A DNA stretch of 64,000 bases from Lunularia cruciata (lineage: Eukaryota > Streptophyta > Marchantiopsida > Lunulariales > Lunulariaceae), in contig OX419761.1 in NCBI GenBank assembly GCA_948567375.1, forward strand, positions 18,142,243 through 18,206,242, written 5' to 3'. The notes below the pieces were generated by a model, which saw only the letters and a program-made list of their open reading frames with translations, had not been told where the DNA came from and ran no database searches. This document shows positions 1 through 12,548 of the stretch, one piece after another. The position numbers were made by a program, and so were the translations under genes. The number at the start of each line of letters is the position of its first letter. The stretch's first letter is position 1.

Positions 1-1400
1 TATTTATATAACAAGCAAGTCCATGTATTAAAAATACATTCAAGAAGTTCAACTATCAATGGCTTTATAGCAATTAGATTTGTGAAGAAGAAGCTTTTCT
101 CTTGGTTATATTACCTATTTCTCTCTATAAAAAATTTGTAATCAGTTTGATTATTTGATATTTATAACATTTTTATATTTAATGTTGATAGACATTTCAA
201 TTTCCCACTCTTTGAACTAGACCAAAATAATACATGAGAAAACAAAAAATGGATGGTAGGAGTAATTTGTAGACCTAGATATCAAGATACATGTAGAATA
301 CAGAGAAATCCAAATATGCTTAGAATGAGGGGGAAGAGAATATTTTTCTCTTTATTTCATTTCAAATATCACACAAGTTTGCAAACTTTATAAGTATTAT
401 ATTTCTGATATTTTTCTTTGAATCAATAAGAAAGAATCTCAAATCCATAAAAAGAGTTAACAAGAATAAAGTAATTCATTTTTTCCTGTTTAGAGCAATG
501 GGTTTTGATTCTTCAAAATCAGATTGCTTATTCCTCATCATTATGGGCAATCTTCATCTAAAGAAGAGAACTTAATGTTTCCTTATACTCTTGACTATAT
601 TTTTACTTATCCCCAAGAAGAAATCAACCTCAAACGGAGTTCAAGACTAAGGATATAGTTGTAGGACAAAAGCCTTCTATTTCATACAAAGTCTATTTTA
701 AATGAAGTGAAATTAAGTAAGCCCTCAAGTTAATACTGCTTGAGACCCAAATTAACCTTTACTTGAGGACTAGAGTATTCTTTACATAATATCTAGAGTC
801 ATATGGAGTTTGATGTACATTCTTTGATCCTAATATCATTAATTTTTGATACCCCTTGTCCCCCTCCTGAATTCTTACCTAATGTTTGAAGCTAAAACTC
901 AATATTTTATTCTACTCTTTTCTTTAATATATGAGAATTTAAAGTCTTATTTCATTTCTTCTTACTTTCATGTAAGGTAGGTTATCTTCGTGTATTGATA
1001 AGACATATTGTTGTGTCTACATTACACTACAACATATAATTCATGCATGAAAAGTATTCTTCTACCTATAAATTTTGGGTCTTCCATAAATTATCCATGT
1101 TTGCAAATATTTTTTATGTTCTATTTTATTTCTAGTTTTCAGGATGATTATTTAAATTAAAAGTAGCATTTAAAATTCTAAACTTTGAATCTTAATCGTC
1201 CTTCAACCATGTGAAGAGAAGAAGAAGAATGACAATAGGCAGACTATAATAAAAGATTCCTTCGCGCACATCCTAAAATTTGGAACACACATATCAATTC
1301 AACCATACACTTTTACTTGTAAAAAACTGCAGAGTGAAATTTTGGCTTATATATAAATCAACCATAAATAAAGCTTCGAAGATTGAACAGTGGAAATAGT
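1..1400. other. AT-rich intergenic DNA, no gene seen
   Basis: The stretch is strongly AT-rich, has no open frame with a recognisable protein, and shows no clear terminal repeats, tRNA or tandem array. It may be old decayed transposon DNA, but nothing identifies a family. Confidence 0.6.
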
Positions 1401-4400
1401 GGATGAACGGAATAAAGACATTAAATGATTCTTCATTAAGATGGTAAGATTTTCTGAAGCAAAACTAAATCCCTGTTTGGAGGTTAATGAAAACTCAAGA
1501 GACCTTTCAAATCCACACACACAATCCTTTCAAACCACAGTTAGCACCTTAACTTGTAAAAACTCAGAGGGTGAAATTCTGGAAACCATAGCTAGCTCGA
1601 AAAGGACACTAACCCACCAACTTTATGCTCTACTTTTTAGAAATTTATGTCAAGAGCACCTGAAGCGGAGCAAGCCCACTTCTTGCGCCTGGTGGCACAT
1701 CGGTACACACAGTCTTCAGACGAAGACTCCTCCACTATGTCTCCACTATCTGGGAACGAAAGGTGCGGAGATGCTGATTCGAGAACGTATGATGACCATC
1801 ACCTTTGCAGGAACGAAGTGAACGCTTGGAGCGGGCTCCGTATAACAGCGAACCGTGTTGATACCTTTGCGAGTCATACCCACTCAGATGACTTGTGGGT
1901 GAAGAAGTACATCCTTATCCCGACTCATCCGTACCTGTTCTTTTGTGAGAACTCGAGATAACTTGATTCGTTGAGCTTGGGTCACATTTTGACAGCAGGC
2001 CCACCGGCATCCTCTTGACCTTTGGTGTATGAGAGCATCTGATGCTGTAAAACTGAACGATATTCGACCTTTTCATTTAAGAAACAGTCATGATCCTTAG
2101 AGTCGACCTTCTAGGATTGACAGGCACGAGACACTCACGCTGTGACCGCTTCCCCGCGTGATCCTATATGAACGTATGAACGGAAGAACCACGGATCTGC
2201 CAATGGGAGCCAAAGGAGCGAAGCACAAGAGACCTTTAATGAGAGTCAGAGAACTGACGATAGAAGGATATTTGATTGCAAAAAGTGTACGTTATCAATA
2301 TTGAATATTGACAAGTCAATACAAGGAGATTGACTAACATGATGGTCGATGGGTTTACCGGTTACAAGGAAATGACCGGAATTGGTGTTCAGGTTCTAGG
2401 GTCAACACAGGATAACCAACTGATCAACAATCTCCACGAACTGCATCCCCTGCTTTATTGGGACCGGAGAACATCTCCGCAGTTTCTAAATTGATTGGTA
2501 AGGTCCCTTCAACACGAATTGGATGAAAGATGATGTGTAGTAAGAGGCTTCCATAGATATATACTTGGTTAGAGTGCATACAAATTTGCCATGGCGCTTG
2601 AATCGACTGGAGTGAAAGGGGAACACGCACTGAAGAGTGCAACTAACCAGACCTGGGAGCGACCTTTGCTCACTGTGAGGAGAGGCTGTTTCACAGCGGA
2701 TAACGCAAGATAGAGCTTCTCTCGTGTGAATAGTAGATTAGAAATGAGAGAGGAGTTAGACATCAACGAGAGTTCAGATCTGTGATCTGAACGAACTAGA
2801 GCATTCCTTGATTGCTGGGGTACTCGATTATGGTACAAAGATATGGATAAAAGAGGATCATGAAGTACTCCTCTGTTATCCAAAATGGATACAGATATGC
2901 AGTCTGAAGAGGGAAGGAAAGGGTGAAGCATGATGTAGCATAAAGCTAAAAAGTTTCAATGTAATGATTCCATACTTCAGAAGAAAGGAAAGACCGGTTG
3001 ATGACACAATCTGCAGCTTAAAAAGTGTTAATAATCGTGCTTCCAGCGCAATTAAGGGGTGAGTGACCCCAGGTATGCACAAGTATCCGAACCAATCGTT
3101 TTCTTATGTGCCAATGGACATGATTTGCAGAACCACGTAACATCAGCATAATTAAGTCCAATGGTAGCCTGTTCAAGGTTAAGTGGACTAAGAAGACAAG
3201 CTCATAATAACGCCATTTCAGTTCGGAAGTTCCGATTAGCACTTTGATATGAATCGCAGGGAAACTCATGTGGTTTAATTGTGTCACACAACCGAACGCT
3301 ATCTTTTAGCGTTCACTACCACGGTACAGGAATCTGAACTTTATTATTTTGTGCTATTATCAGACCTAACTCGATTTGAACCATGGGACCATCGAGATAT
3401 AATATTCTACAGTGACTAGAAAATATGGCTAGACAAGGAAGACTCAATTGTAACACTCTTAAGTAGAAGAATAGGACAACCAAAGGAATACACAGTCTTT
3501 CACACCATAATAAAATATACACTCAGTTACATAGAGAATCATATTAAACTCCATGTCTTCTAGTGTCGTAGATTGAATCAGGTTAGCCCACTGCAGCTAA
3601 TTTTGGAAAGTTGAAGTGCGTTAGAGTGGTTGTTCCAGAACTTTGACCAGGCTCAACAAATGGTTTCCGCAATAAGATTAGTCTTTTGGCTATTGGAATC
3701 TATCCCTGCTTGCGGAGTTTGTATAGAAAAGTTAGGACTCAAAGTCCAAATTCTACGTTCTCGAGTAATTGCACCTAATTTTGGAAAGTTGAAGTGGGTT
3801 AGAGTGGTTGTTCCAGAACTTTGACCAGGCTCAACCCATGGTTTGCGAAATAAGATCAGTCTTTTGGCTACTGGAATTTATCCCTGCTTGCAGAGTTTGT
3901 GTAGAAAAGTTAGGAGTCAAAGTCCGAATTCTAAGTTCTCGAGTAATCACATATAAACGAGTTTCACCTCGTGCTGCAAAAACAGTTCTCAAATGTTTAA
4001 AGAGCAGTTTTACCTGAAACTAATATAGGGTCTGTTCTCTTTGCTCAAAAGGGTGAGGTTAGAATTCACTATTACAACTCATCCACTAGAGAGAAACTTG
4101 AGCATGAGGCTAGTGTTATGTTGTGGTGTGAGGGTTTCAGGATTGATTTCTAGGTCCTTCTGGTGGATTCAAGTTCGGGTATCTTTCTCGATAGAGGTGT
4201 GTGGATGGTACAACAATATCTGATAAACAATTCAGCACTTCATAACAGATCCAGATACCTTATCTCAGAAACAGTTCGACCGTTCTTCTCTATGATTTCA
4301 AAAGTTTCCATCAATTTAGGAGGTTCCATGTGAAGTAAACTTGCATCTTGCTTGGATCCATAATGATATCTGAAAATAAGGATGAAAGTCTCAGCTACCC

Positions 4401-5337
4401 ACAAACACATAGAGCAATACAAGAAATCGGGAAAAAGATCTACAGCGGAAGTCATGTGCCACACTTAAGATGGCCACTGCCCCCCTGCGCGACACCTATG
4501 TTTGCCAAGTTGACTCCTGAGACTGGTCTCTCCTGGAAACCAGAACTCTCTTACGAAGTCAACCGTATGCCACCCGCAGATGCACGGACATGACGTGTTT
4601 AGCCAACTACTGGTTCATGTAGCTCTGAAACACTCCAAGGATATTATACGGTGCAAATCTGGGAATCCAATAGCGTTCATCATGACTGACTATCCTTCGG
4701 TAAAAGGTTTCACAGGCTATATGAAACATGTATACTTCATATGCACTGTAGTATCGGCATCTGTTCAAGTCTGTAGTTCACGGTACCTGACACATGTCTT
4801 GAAAAGCATTTTGTGCATCTGCAAACTGTGAAAGAGAACTGTTTTAAGTAAGTTTATGACCCAAGGCAACTAATCCAATCGTCCGTAAAGAGGGACTCGT
4901 CGAATATGCACAACCTAAAACGACTGATTTCAAACGTCCATCTAACGACTGCCCTAGAAACAGAAACAGACAACCTTGTATTCCGACGAATCCAAGCTCT
5001 TACGCCAACAAGTATACTTTAGGAAAGAGCGATTCACGAACGTCGAGAGAACAAAAACAGTTTGGCAAGTCCGCGACTTCTGGATCTACTGTACCGCTGA
5101 AGATACTTATGCATGCGGAATGCCATTCCTGATCCCCTTCAAGGGCATGAACGTGAAAGGGGCAAACCGTCAATGAATTTGAAGTTACACTTGACTCAAT
5201 GCAACTGGAAAAAATAATCAGTTACGGCGAACACCCCGAGCCTGAGACTCCTAATATTCAAAATGGAAAGTGAAGAAGAATGCCACCTACATTTTATATT
5301 TAACTAAGAAGCTGGCAAATTTCCTATCTAACGCCAT
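1401..5337. other. Gene-free intergenic block of mixed composition
   Basis: This block is less AT-rich than the window's first 1.4 kb, yet its open frames are all short, overlap on both strands and resemble no protein I know. The longest is 139 codons at the right edge and is antisense to the bL35 gene. The only structure found is the 178-bp tandem duplication at 3593-3947. The last few hundred bases before 5338 probably include the 3' untranslated region of the minus-strand bL35 gene. Confidence 0.5.
3593..3947. repeat. Two-copy tandem duplication, 178-bp unit
   Basis: Unit 1 runs 3593-3770 and unit 2 runs 3771-3947. Both begin with a form of CACCTAATTTTGGAAAGTTG and end with TTCTCGAGTAAT. 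They differ at about one base in ten, so the duplication is not very recent. Open frames in each copy give similar 64-69 residue peptides, simply because the DNA is duplicated; I see no sign that they are genes. Confidence 0.85.
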
Positions 5338-6471
5338 TTAGACATTTCTTTTAACTTTAAGGTAAGGCAAGGCTCCGATTACGTTATCGTAATCACTTCT
5401 GTTGACTTGTACCTGCACATGACCAGAAACCAAATTAGAGGAAGTTCGAATCAAGATTTGCTTCGAAGTACAGCAGGTCGTAGGGAAACCATGTCAATTC
5501 GATGGGCAATGTCAAACCCTCAAAAATGATTCCTGTGTAGAAAAGACCGAGGTTCGGGGTGGAGGAGTATTGGTTGCAGATGTACATGAAGTTGCCGATT
5601 CGTCATTGCTTGAACCCCCTCAGTGATGAAGTACATCAAGGGTCCTGGATAGGTGAAAAGTGATAGGGCATCCACACCATTACACTACACTATGTTTTCA
5701 TGTTCTAGAAAATCATACAAAAATGACCGTTGAACAGAAGAAGTTCATACCCTTCCAGCCAACCGGTTCTTTCTTGAGGTAGTCTTCTTGCTCAACAAAT
5801 GAGCTCTTCTCGCTTGCCTTCTCACAATCTTTCCACTGCCTGTGACTCTGAAGCGCTTGGCAGCGGCCTGAGGAAAATTTCGTTTCGCGATTTCAGGGGT
5901 GTGTCTTTAGCTGAATAGAACCACAACAACATTCGCTCACCGCAACAGAGCCGCAATGAACAACAAGATAATAGCATCCACATTCAAGCCAAATGACTTC
6001 ACAAGCAATTTCCCGGGAACTGCATCCCAACTCGGAACACCGCATACTTCAACAAGCTCGTATATCCATCACCTTGTAACAGAGAACGCTGCGAGAAACC
6101 TAAAACATAAGGGTAACTCCTGGATTGGGCATGCGACGCAGTTCAGAAATCTGAAAGCGAAGAGCAGAATCATAGTTCCCAGATTTCTGCTTCAAGTTCA
6201 CTTCCGGACAGACACAATTACGCACCTTGTGAGTTTTCATCTTGGCCACAGGGAATCCAACCGGGCGCTTGACGGCAGCCGAAGAAGATTCAACAGACAA
6301 GCTCAACTCCGCTGCATTCTGCGTCTTTTTCCAGCTCCTCACCGACAGGCCAGTGAAAGACGAGCAGAGGTGTGAAACTCCCCTTGTGCTGCGCACAGCT
6401 GGCACTGCGGATGCAATTGTCACTCGGACTGCTCCCACTCCAGCCACTGCCGCTGCCATTGCCATCGCCAT
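5338..6471 (-). CDS. RPL35: Plastid large-subunit ribosomal protein bL35c, three exons
   Basis: Nuclear gene for ribosomal protein bL35 of the plastid 50S subunit. Exons in coding order are 6471-6226, 5867-5751 and 5412-5338; all introns are GT-AG and every exon holds whole codons, giving 145 residues. Residues 1 to about 75 are rich in Ala, Val and Ser with few acidic residues, as in a chloroplast transit peptide. The mature part starts near KMKTHK (77-82), the usual bL35 start. Exon 2 encodes [14 protein letters not shown] and a basic HLLSKK stretch. Exon 3 encodes [16 protein letters not shown], the typical plant C-terminus, then a stop. The start is the first ATG of a run reading MAMAMAAA; the second or third Met is also possible. 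The gene diverges from NUP58. Length and motif order match plant bL35c, so this is one of the firmest calls in the window. Confidence 0.95.
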
Positions 6472-7073
6472 TTCCTCAGCTCTTCTCGTGGAGCTTCCTT
6501 CGATAATTTCTTAATGTTGTCTGCTTCCACAGCACCCTCCCCTGCCTTTCTCTCGTCGGTTTTGTCTATCCTTCCGCTTCAGTTGGATAAGCCTTTTCTA
6601 AACCTCTGAGCAATTTGAGTCATTTTCACACGTGGAATTCTTTGCACCAAGGAGAACCAGAAGTAGCCATGTCACACCACAACCTATTTTGGCCGCGTCT
6701 TTCCAAGATGTGATGCTGACATGGAAGAATACGCTCTACAAGCGTGACGTGGTAAGAACGAGGTTTACGAGGTTCGTGTGGCAAGTGACGTCGTGGTTGA
6801 GCTGCATCAGTATGAGATCCAGCATTTTAATTTACGGGACTTTACAGGAGTTTTTCGGAATTTACGTGCAAATTTCGGGGAGATTTACATGCGCTGCGCG
6901 GGCTCTTTGTTTGAAGACTTTAGAGTGTGCAGCCTTTGCCGAAGCAGCACGAGATGACTGAACGAATTGTGCAAGGCAGCCGACGGTGAAATGGGGCGGG
7001 ACGATGAGCAATCCGGGGATAAGCTCGGGTTCGCTTAAGAAAGCTCATGGGATTTACAGATTGAGCTGATGCG
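6472..7073. promoter_or_regulatory. Divergent promoter between bL35c and NUP58, with ACGT-core sites
   Basis: The 602-bp interval separates two start codons that point away from each other, so it must hold both 5' untranslated regions and both promoters. Three sites with the ACGT core bound by plant bZIP factors lie within about 165 bp: ACACGTGG at 6628-6635 (palindromic G-box/ABRE-like), GACGTGG at 6746-6752 and TGACGTC at 6786-6792. No convincing TATA box was found near either gene. Factor binding is inferred from the motifs only. Confidence 0.6.
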
Positions 7074-10000
7074 ATGATGCCCTCACCGGCAAACTCGCCG
7101 TTCTCGTTCTCGACGTTTCAAACACCGCAGCAGCAACAACAGCAGCAGCAGATATCAAACCAACTCGTGGCTGGCAATTCGCCTCATATTCATCTGCTGA
7201 GCGTAGACCGGAGTCCACTGTCTTATCAGGCCAAGTGGTCTGACATTCATGACGACTCCAAGAATGTGCTCCTGGCTATTGAGTAGGTCTCGATTTCAGT
7301 ATTTGAAATGTTAATTATGTGCATTGCTTCGCGGAGTTGATTATTTCGAGTGGCCGATTCTGATTGCGTCTGTGGAATGATTTGCTTTTCATATTTGTTT
7401 TAGTCCTCTGTGCTCGAAGTCCTCTGGTTTGTCCTTCAGTCTCAGAGTCTTTCTACATGATAGAGTAGGCTTGGTTATGATTTTTATCTGTCAGTAATGC
7501 AGTTGATTTCTTGAGAAATATAGGAAGGTTCCAAAACTGCGAGTGGGCCTTACCTTGATTTGCTGAAAGACCACTTGACTCGGAGGTTTAGGGTTTATGA
7601 TCTTCTTTGTAAGAGTTGAAAGTACTTTGCGAAGCATTAAAATAACGTTCACAACAATTCGGACAGAGAAAAGGTGTTGGAGTATCGAGAAGAAAGTCGG
7701 CGATTGGATCAGTGTCAACGTCTCTATGATTCATCAGCACTACAGAAGGGATTTGAGAATGAAAGCCAGCGGATTTGTCAGGTATACTCGTCCTAAACCT
7801 CTACTTTGACTCTGACAGGTCATGGGTCGGGACTTGTTAAAAACTTGAAGCATGATATTTGTGACTGTAACCTCAACAAATCTCCTTGCTTACGGTTGTT
7901 AGGAGTTGGACTCTTCAAGATGTTGTGGGGCTTGAAGTGTCGCAGGAACTCGGAAGTGTAGGTGCTTGTATATCGAGGGAGCAACGCGCCTTGGACGAAC
8001 AGGTGCAAACTGTTAAACTTTTAATGCGCAATACCGAGGTTGCAGTACGGTCGTTTATGACACTGGCTCAGCACGCCTCGAGAGCACTAATTCCAGCTCA
8101 TACGGTTGGTCCCAATCCTCCGAGTACATCGGCCCTAAGCTTTCCTTCAGCAACCCCTGTCCCTCCACAGCCTACTCCATCGACTGGTCCTGCAGACTTT
8201 TACAGTGGTATACCAACAAAACCTTCCCCGTTTCTGTTGCAAACGGTAGCTCGGTTCGAGTCCCAGTTGGCAGAGTATCGTCAAAGAGTGGAGGAGCTGG
8301 AACGACTTCTGCAAGATAGCAACTCTGGTGAAAATGGAAGTTCCAACTCGGAGTTGTGTCTACTGCAGTCTTTACCTACCGTAATGAGCAATGTACACGA
8401 CTTTTTCATCCACGTAGCTGCAGAGGTAAATGCCTACTGCTGTGTAGATCAAAGTGGCACTTTCTTATGTGGCAATGGGAAGAGTAGTTCTAGTTGGTAA
8501 TTCGGCCAAAACTACTCTACTTTGCATCCATAGTGCATAAGGTACACCTTAAAGACGTAATATTTCAATCAACAGATTTTTCCTCGTTGACGATTTAGAC
8601 CATCAATCCTGTTGGAACCAGGCAATGTGGTGCAGCCATCAGACACTAACAAATTCATTTCAGCAAGAATTTTAAGAGATTATTTCCCTCTCTTACTACG
8701 GTGGAGATATGTACAAACTCAACGAATTTATACCATGTGGCTGATGCTTACAACGACGGGTGCTAATTATAAGTGATAACGGTGTCAGCTGCTTGGTGTA
8801 ATATTTGAGTGGAGTGACCTTACAAGAAGCAAGTTTCTCTCAAATACCTCAACCAGAAAGGAAAAGAACTGAGTAACATAGTGTAATAATTCTTTCTCAA
8901 GTTTAAAGCGACTATCCATGTTATTAAACTGTGGGGCAATACCGGGATGTTTATTGTTGCACAGATGGAGGCACTGCACCAGAAGGTCGAGGCAATGAGG
9001 GTCGCTTATCTTGCAGACCGTCGTCGTAGAGGAGACGATAGAGATCCTTTTCTTGAGGCTGATAGACGAGAAGTCGCAAAACGTGAAATTGCGGCCAAGA
9101 GGGTTCACCCTACTCTCAATGCTCCGATGCTGGCACCTACGCAGCAAACGCCTGGACCTAATTTCAGTACACCGTCGATGCCATCTTTTCCTACTGGGTC
9201 TCCTGCACAGAGTACGCCTTTCTCTGTTCAGTCTTCTGCACCTGCACCATCTTTCTTTGGTGCACAAGGACCTTCAAATGCCCTCCCTGCAGCACCTGCC
9301 CAGTTTACACCATCCACGCCTGCTGCTTCGTCCCCTTTCGGTTCATTTTCTTTGTTTGGAGCATCCACGCCTGCTGCTAGCAGTTCACCTTCTTTGTTTG
9401 GAGGTTTGTTTTCAACTTTATTTTAGGGAGAAACTTGGGTTCAATTTGGTGCTTTCACTCTTCCCTCCTGAAATCCTCATTTTTTTAAACTCTCTCTCTG
9501 GATTATAAGTGTATATATGGTTATGAAGGTGATTAGCCGCACCTTGTGAAGAGCTTAAATCTGGTTTTTGTTTCCTTGTTTACTCGATTCGTTGCTTCTA
9601 CTATATCTAATATTGCATTTGTAGCACAGCCTGTAAGGTTCTTGGTTCTCCTTTCATTAGGGCCTGTTTTAAACTTGTAGTTAAGCACAATTGCCTTGAG
9701 CCGTGGTTATCCCTCTTATGAGGTAACAAGAGGCCAACATCTGATTCTTTGTTGTCGTCTGAGCTGCAGCTTCAACCCCTGCAGCAAGTGCACCTGCAGG
9801 TAGTTTGTTTGGTGCAGCCCCGGCCACATCTACTGGTTTGTTTGGAGCACCATCGGGTGGCCTCTTTGGAGCCTCGGCCCCCGCCTCCTCCAGTTTATTT
9901 GGTAGTCCAGCAACTCCAGCAACTCCAGCATTTCTTATATTTGTCGCTCTAATGGTCACTCTCTGGTAGAGTTGCATTGATCAATGTCCTCGCTAGCGTC

Positions 10001-11057
10001 AAGGCTTTATCCAGTTTGAGGTTCCAAGTCCTCTAAGCAATTCGAGGGGTTTTTTGCAGTTGAGCATAAATCATCATGCACCAATCAACTTCTCTATTGG
10101 ATCACATATTGTAGTGTCTCAGAAAACTGACCAAGGTACATGTGATATATATTTTTTATTGTTGTATCTCTATGTCTGACAAGGAACATGATACTTTGCT
10201 ACTGCAGGAACAACTGCTCCTGCCACTTCAGCACCTTTGTTTGGCATGGGCTCCACAACAGGAGGAGGAGTAAGTGGTCCAAGTTTCTCTAGTACAAATT
10301 TGTTTAGTAAATGAGCAAGAATTCTGTCTTGAGCTGAGACACTTTGCTTGTATATAGTTGTGTATGCAAGTCTTCAGAATGAGGAAGAAAGACTTCGTGA
10401 TGTATGCTCTGATACCTCTTGGGGAATCAGATAGATGGGTACTGAGTTTTTCCGGCAAGGAGGGGCCTGCAGCTCTTTATGTAAACTTCACTCTTGCTTC
10501 TTCGATTTAAAAGTGACACTTGTACAGTACCGATACTCATTTGGACCGGCCTCAATGTGAAAAGCCACCCTGGGGGTTTCCTTGCGTTGTATGAAAATTC
10601 TGTGCTCAGTTTCCTTGGTATTCTAACAGAATGGAAGGGAAAATATTAAACGATATCTGACAGGTGATTTTCCATAGAACGGATAATCAATGGGTCCTAG
10701 GTTATGCTTCAACAATGTGGAATTTGTCTCCCTAGATTACAGCAAAAGCCCAAACGTCAGGCTGTTTTCTTTTACCTGTACATCGGACTGATGGTCGCGT
10801 TATTCACTGGAGGCAGGCTCATTATATTTTCGATCTTTCTTGTGTCTAAAAATGTGTCAAGTCTTTGTCCGATATTTCTTCCGAGGGAAGTTAGTGGAAG
10901 ACCTAAGGTAAGTGAAGGCACTTTTGTCTAGCCCGGTGGGGATGTTATAATCTGATGCCTGGTGTGCTAAGAGACATAACAATGATGTTTGGATGCTTTC
11001 AATTTGCTGCAGGCCGCTGCTGCAAAATCAAAACCAAGAGGACCAAGAAGGAAGTAA
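7074..11057 (+). CDS. NUP58: Nucleoporin NUP58 (p58/p45), seven exons
   Basis: FG nucleoporin of the central channel, in the Nup62-Nup54-Nup58 complex. Exons: 7074-7282, 7667-7781, 7946-8425, 8965-9403, 9770-9901, 10208-10269 and 11013-11057. All introns are GT-AG and phases agree, giving 1482 bp and 493 residues, close to plant NUP58. Residues 1-40 hold a poly-Gln run. Residues 55-270 are the conserved helical part, with LLAIEEKVLEYR, RLDQCQRLYDSS, VAVRSFMTL, LQSLPTVMSNVHDFF and then AMRVAYLADRRRRGDDRDPF and AAKRVHPTL. From about residue 320 on come roughly nine FG dipeptides, mostly SLFG or GLFG, in a Ser/Ala/Pro-rich spacer. The C-terminus is basic, AAAAKSKPRGPRRK, like the Lys/Arg-rich end of plant NUP58. 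The start is the first of two adjacent ATGs. Exon joins are manual and could shift by a few codons in the FG region. Confidence 0.92.
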
Positions 11058-12271
11058 GTTTGGGTTGATAGATAGGCTCCCTGCGTTTGTATTTGCACGA
11101 TTGCCAAACTGCACAGTTATGTCAACGTGAGTACTGTTTCCAAATGCAGGAAGATAGTTAGATGTAGCAAACTGTAGCTTGTTCGGAAACATCTGCTACA
11201 ACAATAGATTTGTTCTAGTGGCAGCTTTAACGAGCCGGGGTTATCTCCAAATGGATCAAGGGGATGTGCATCTTGGACGGAACATCTACATATGGGAGGG
11301 CAACTCTTCCTATTCAAGTTATGGGCCTTCGGATGGTTCTTCTTCCCACAGCAATCACATAAAAGCCTCTTGACATTCTAGTAGTTAAATCAACGGCCCT
11401 CTTTTTTTCAGCAGTGTTTCTTTGTCCAGCATCCTTCTCTTGTGAGAAACGACACCAAGTGAAGTTTTATTTGAGGTTAGAGAGATACTCCATTCTAGAA
11501 ACAGTTGCCCATACTTTCTGTTTGCTCGTCTCAGCAACAGTTGACATGTTTGCAGATCGTTACATTGTAAGTTCTTAAAGTTGTAGCATATAACTTTGGG
11601 GCTTGTAAGTGGTCTCTCAACTTGATAGAAGCGACCAATATACGAGGATCTAGGACATCGCCTCGCTCCCCTGTCGACAAGCTTTGCCTACTAATGGAAA
11701 ACTCTGATTCGACTATTTGCACACTTCACACTTTATTGGCGACATTCTTGTCTTTACGAGTCTTTATTTTGGTCATGGTTTGTGTTTCGACGGAGAGAAT
11801 ATCATATCTTAAAAGAAATCTCGTGCAGTTTTGGAATCTGAGTTCTGCTCTCGTGCTTGGTATGATCGCGCATCTTCTGAAGAGTAATAACTCGTTTGGA
11901 GTGTGTCTTAATAAACTCTGGTGTTTGGCTGATGTAGGATTGCTTGAGATAATGCGGGTTCTAAGTTGCCACCACTTAAAAGAGTATCGTGAAAGGGGAG
12001 GAAAGTCTGATTCTGTCAAGATCGGACAGCGTGGAATGAAACAAGCTGAAATCCTTTGCTCTCCCACGGGCGAAGGCTATGAATCAGTAAGATAAAATAC
12101 CCTAATCCACCAAGAAATAACCCGCACTTAACGAAATTGCTGAAGCACTGTTCCGATCTCCTCACATTGTTAGATGAGTAATCAAGTTTCAATTTCATCA
12201 TTAAGAAATGAACCTCCTGTACTCATCGTAACTCCTTGAATCTTAATGTCAAAACCTGGGAGCGAACAAGA
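11058..12271. other. NUP58 downstream region, no further gene supported
   Basis: The first few hundred bases probably hold the NUP58 3' untranslated region. A 157-codon frame at 11622-12095 (+) and overlapping frames on the other strand show no known motif, no compositional sign of a protein and no splice-consistent extension, so none is annotated. Confidence 0.5.
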
Positions 12272-12273
12272 TA

Positions 12274-12546
12274 CTCCCTCCGTCCCCTTTTACGTTGCCT
12301 ATGGGGCCCGCCAGTAGATATTAGGTTCACTGTGCTCTCAGAACATGAACAGTTAATTGTGTTAATAGTTTAAAGCACTGCTACATAGACTGCCTGATGT
12401 TTTCCAGTCCTCTACCGATACGAGAAGATGGATAAAGTCAATGGTGGATCAGATATTGACCCCCCTTCACTTGAGAGTTTATGACAATGAGGGAAAACTC
12501 GAAACTCAAGCTTGGGCCACCTAATACGGGACCGAGACTAAGGGAG
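12274..12546. mobile_element. Stowaway-like MITE (Tc1/mariner class)
   Basis: The left end reads CTCCCTCCGTCCCC, the hallmark terminal sequence of plant Stowaway elements, directly after TA at 12272-12273. The right end is an imperfect inverted copy (GGGACCGAGACTAAGGGAG) followed by TA at 12547-12548. The size, 273 bp, fits the family and no open frame is present. Stowaway elements are non-autonomous and depend on a mariner-like transposase in trans. The mismatches between the ends suggest an old insertion. Confidence 0.85.
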
Positions 12547-12548
12547 TA

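Noticed and set aside
5956-6514. Plus-strand frames of 139 and 90 codons
   Set aside because: They lie antisense to bL35c exon 1 and its first intron and have no family match.
8248-8262. tRNA B-box-like GGTTCGAGTCCC
   Set aside because: It lies in NUP58 exon 3 and there is no cloverleaf around it.
7886-8500. 204-codon open frame taken as a whole
   Set aside because: Only 7946-8425 is a NUP58 exon; both ends of the frame are intron sequence with clear GT and AG borders.
11622-12095. 157-codon open frame downstream of NUP58
   Set aside because: No motif, no splice-consistent partner exon, and overlapping frames exist on the other strand.
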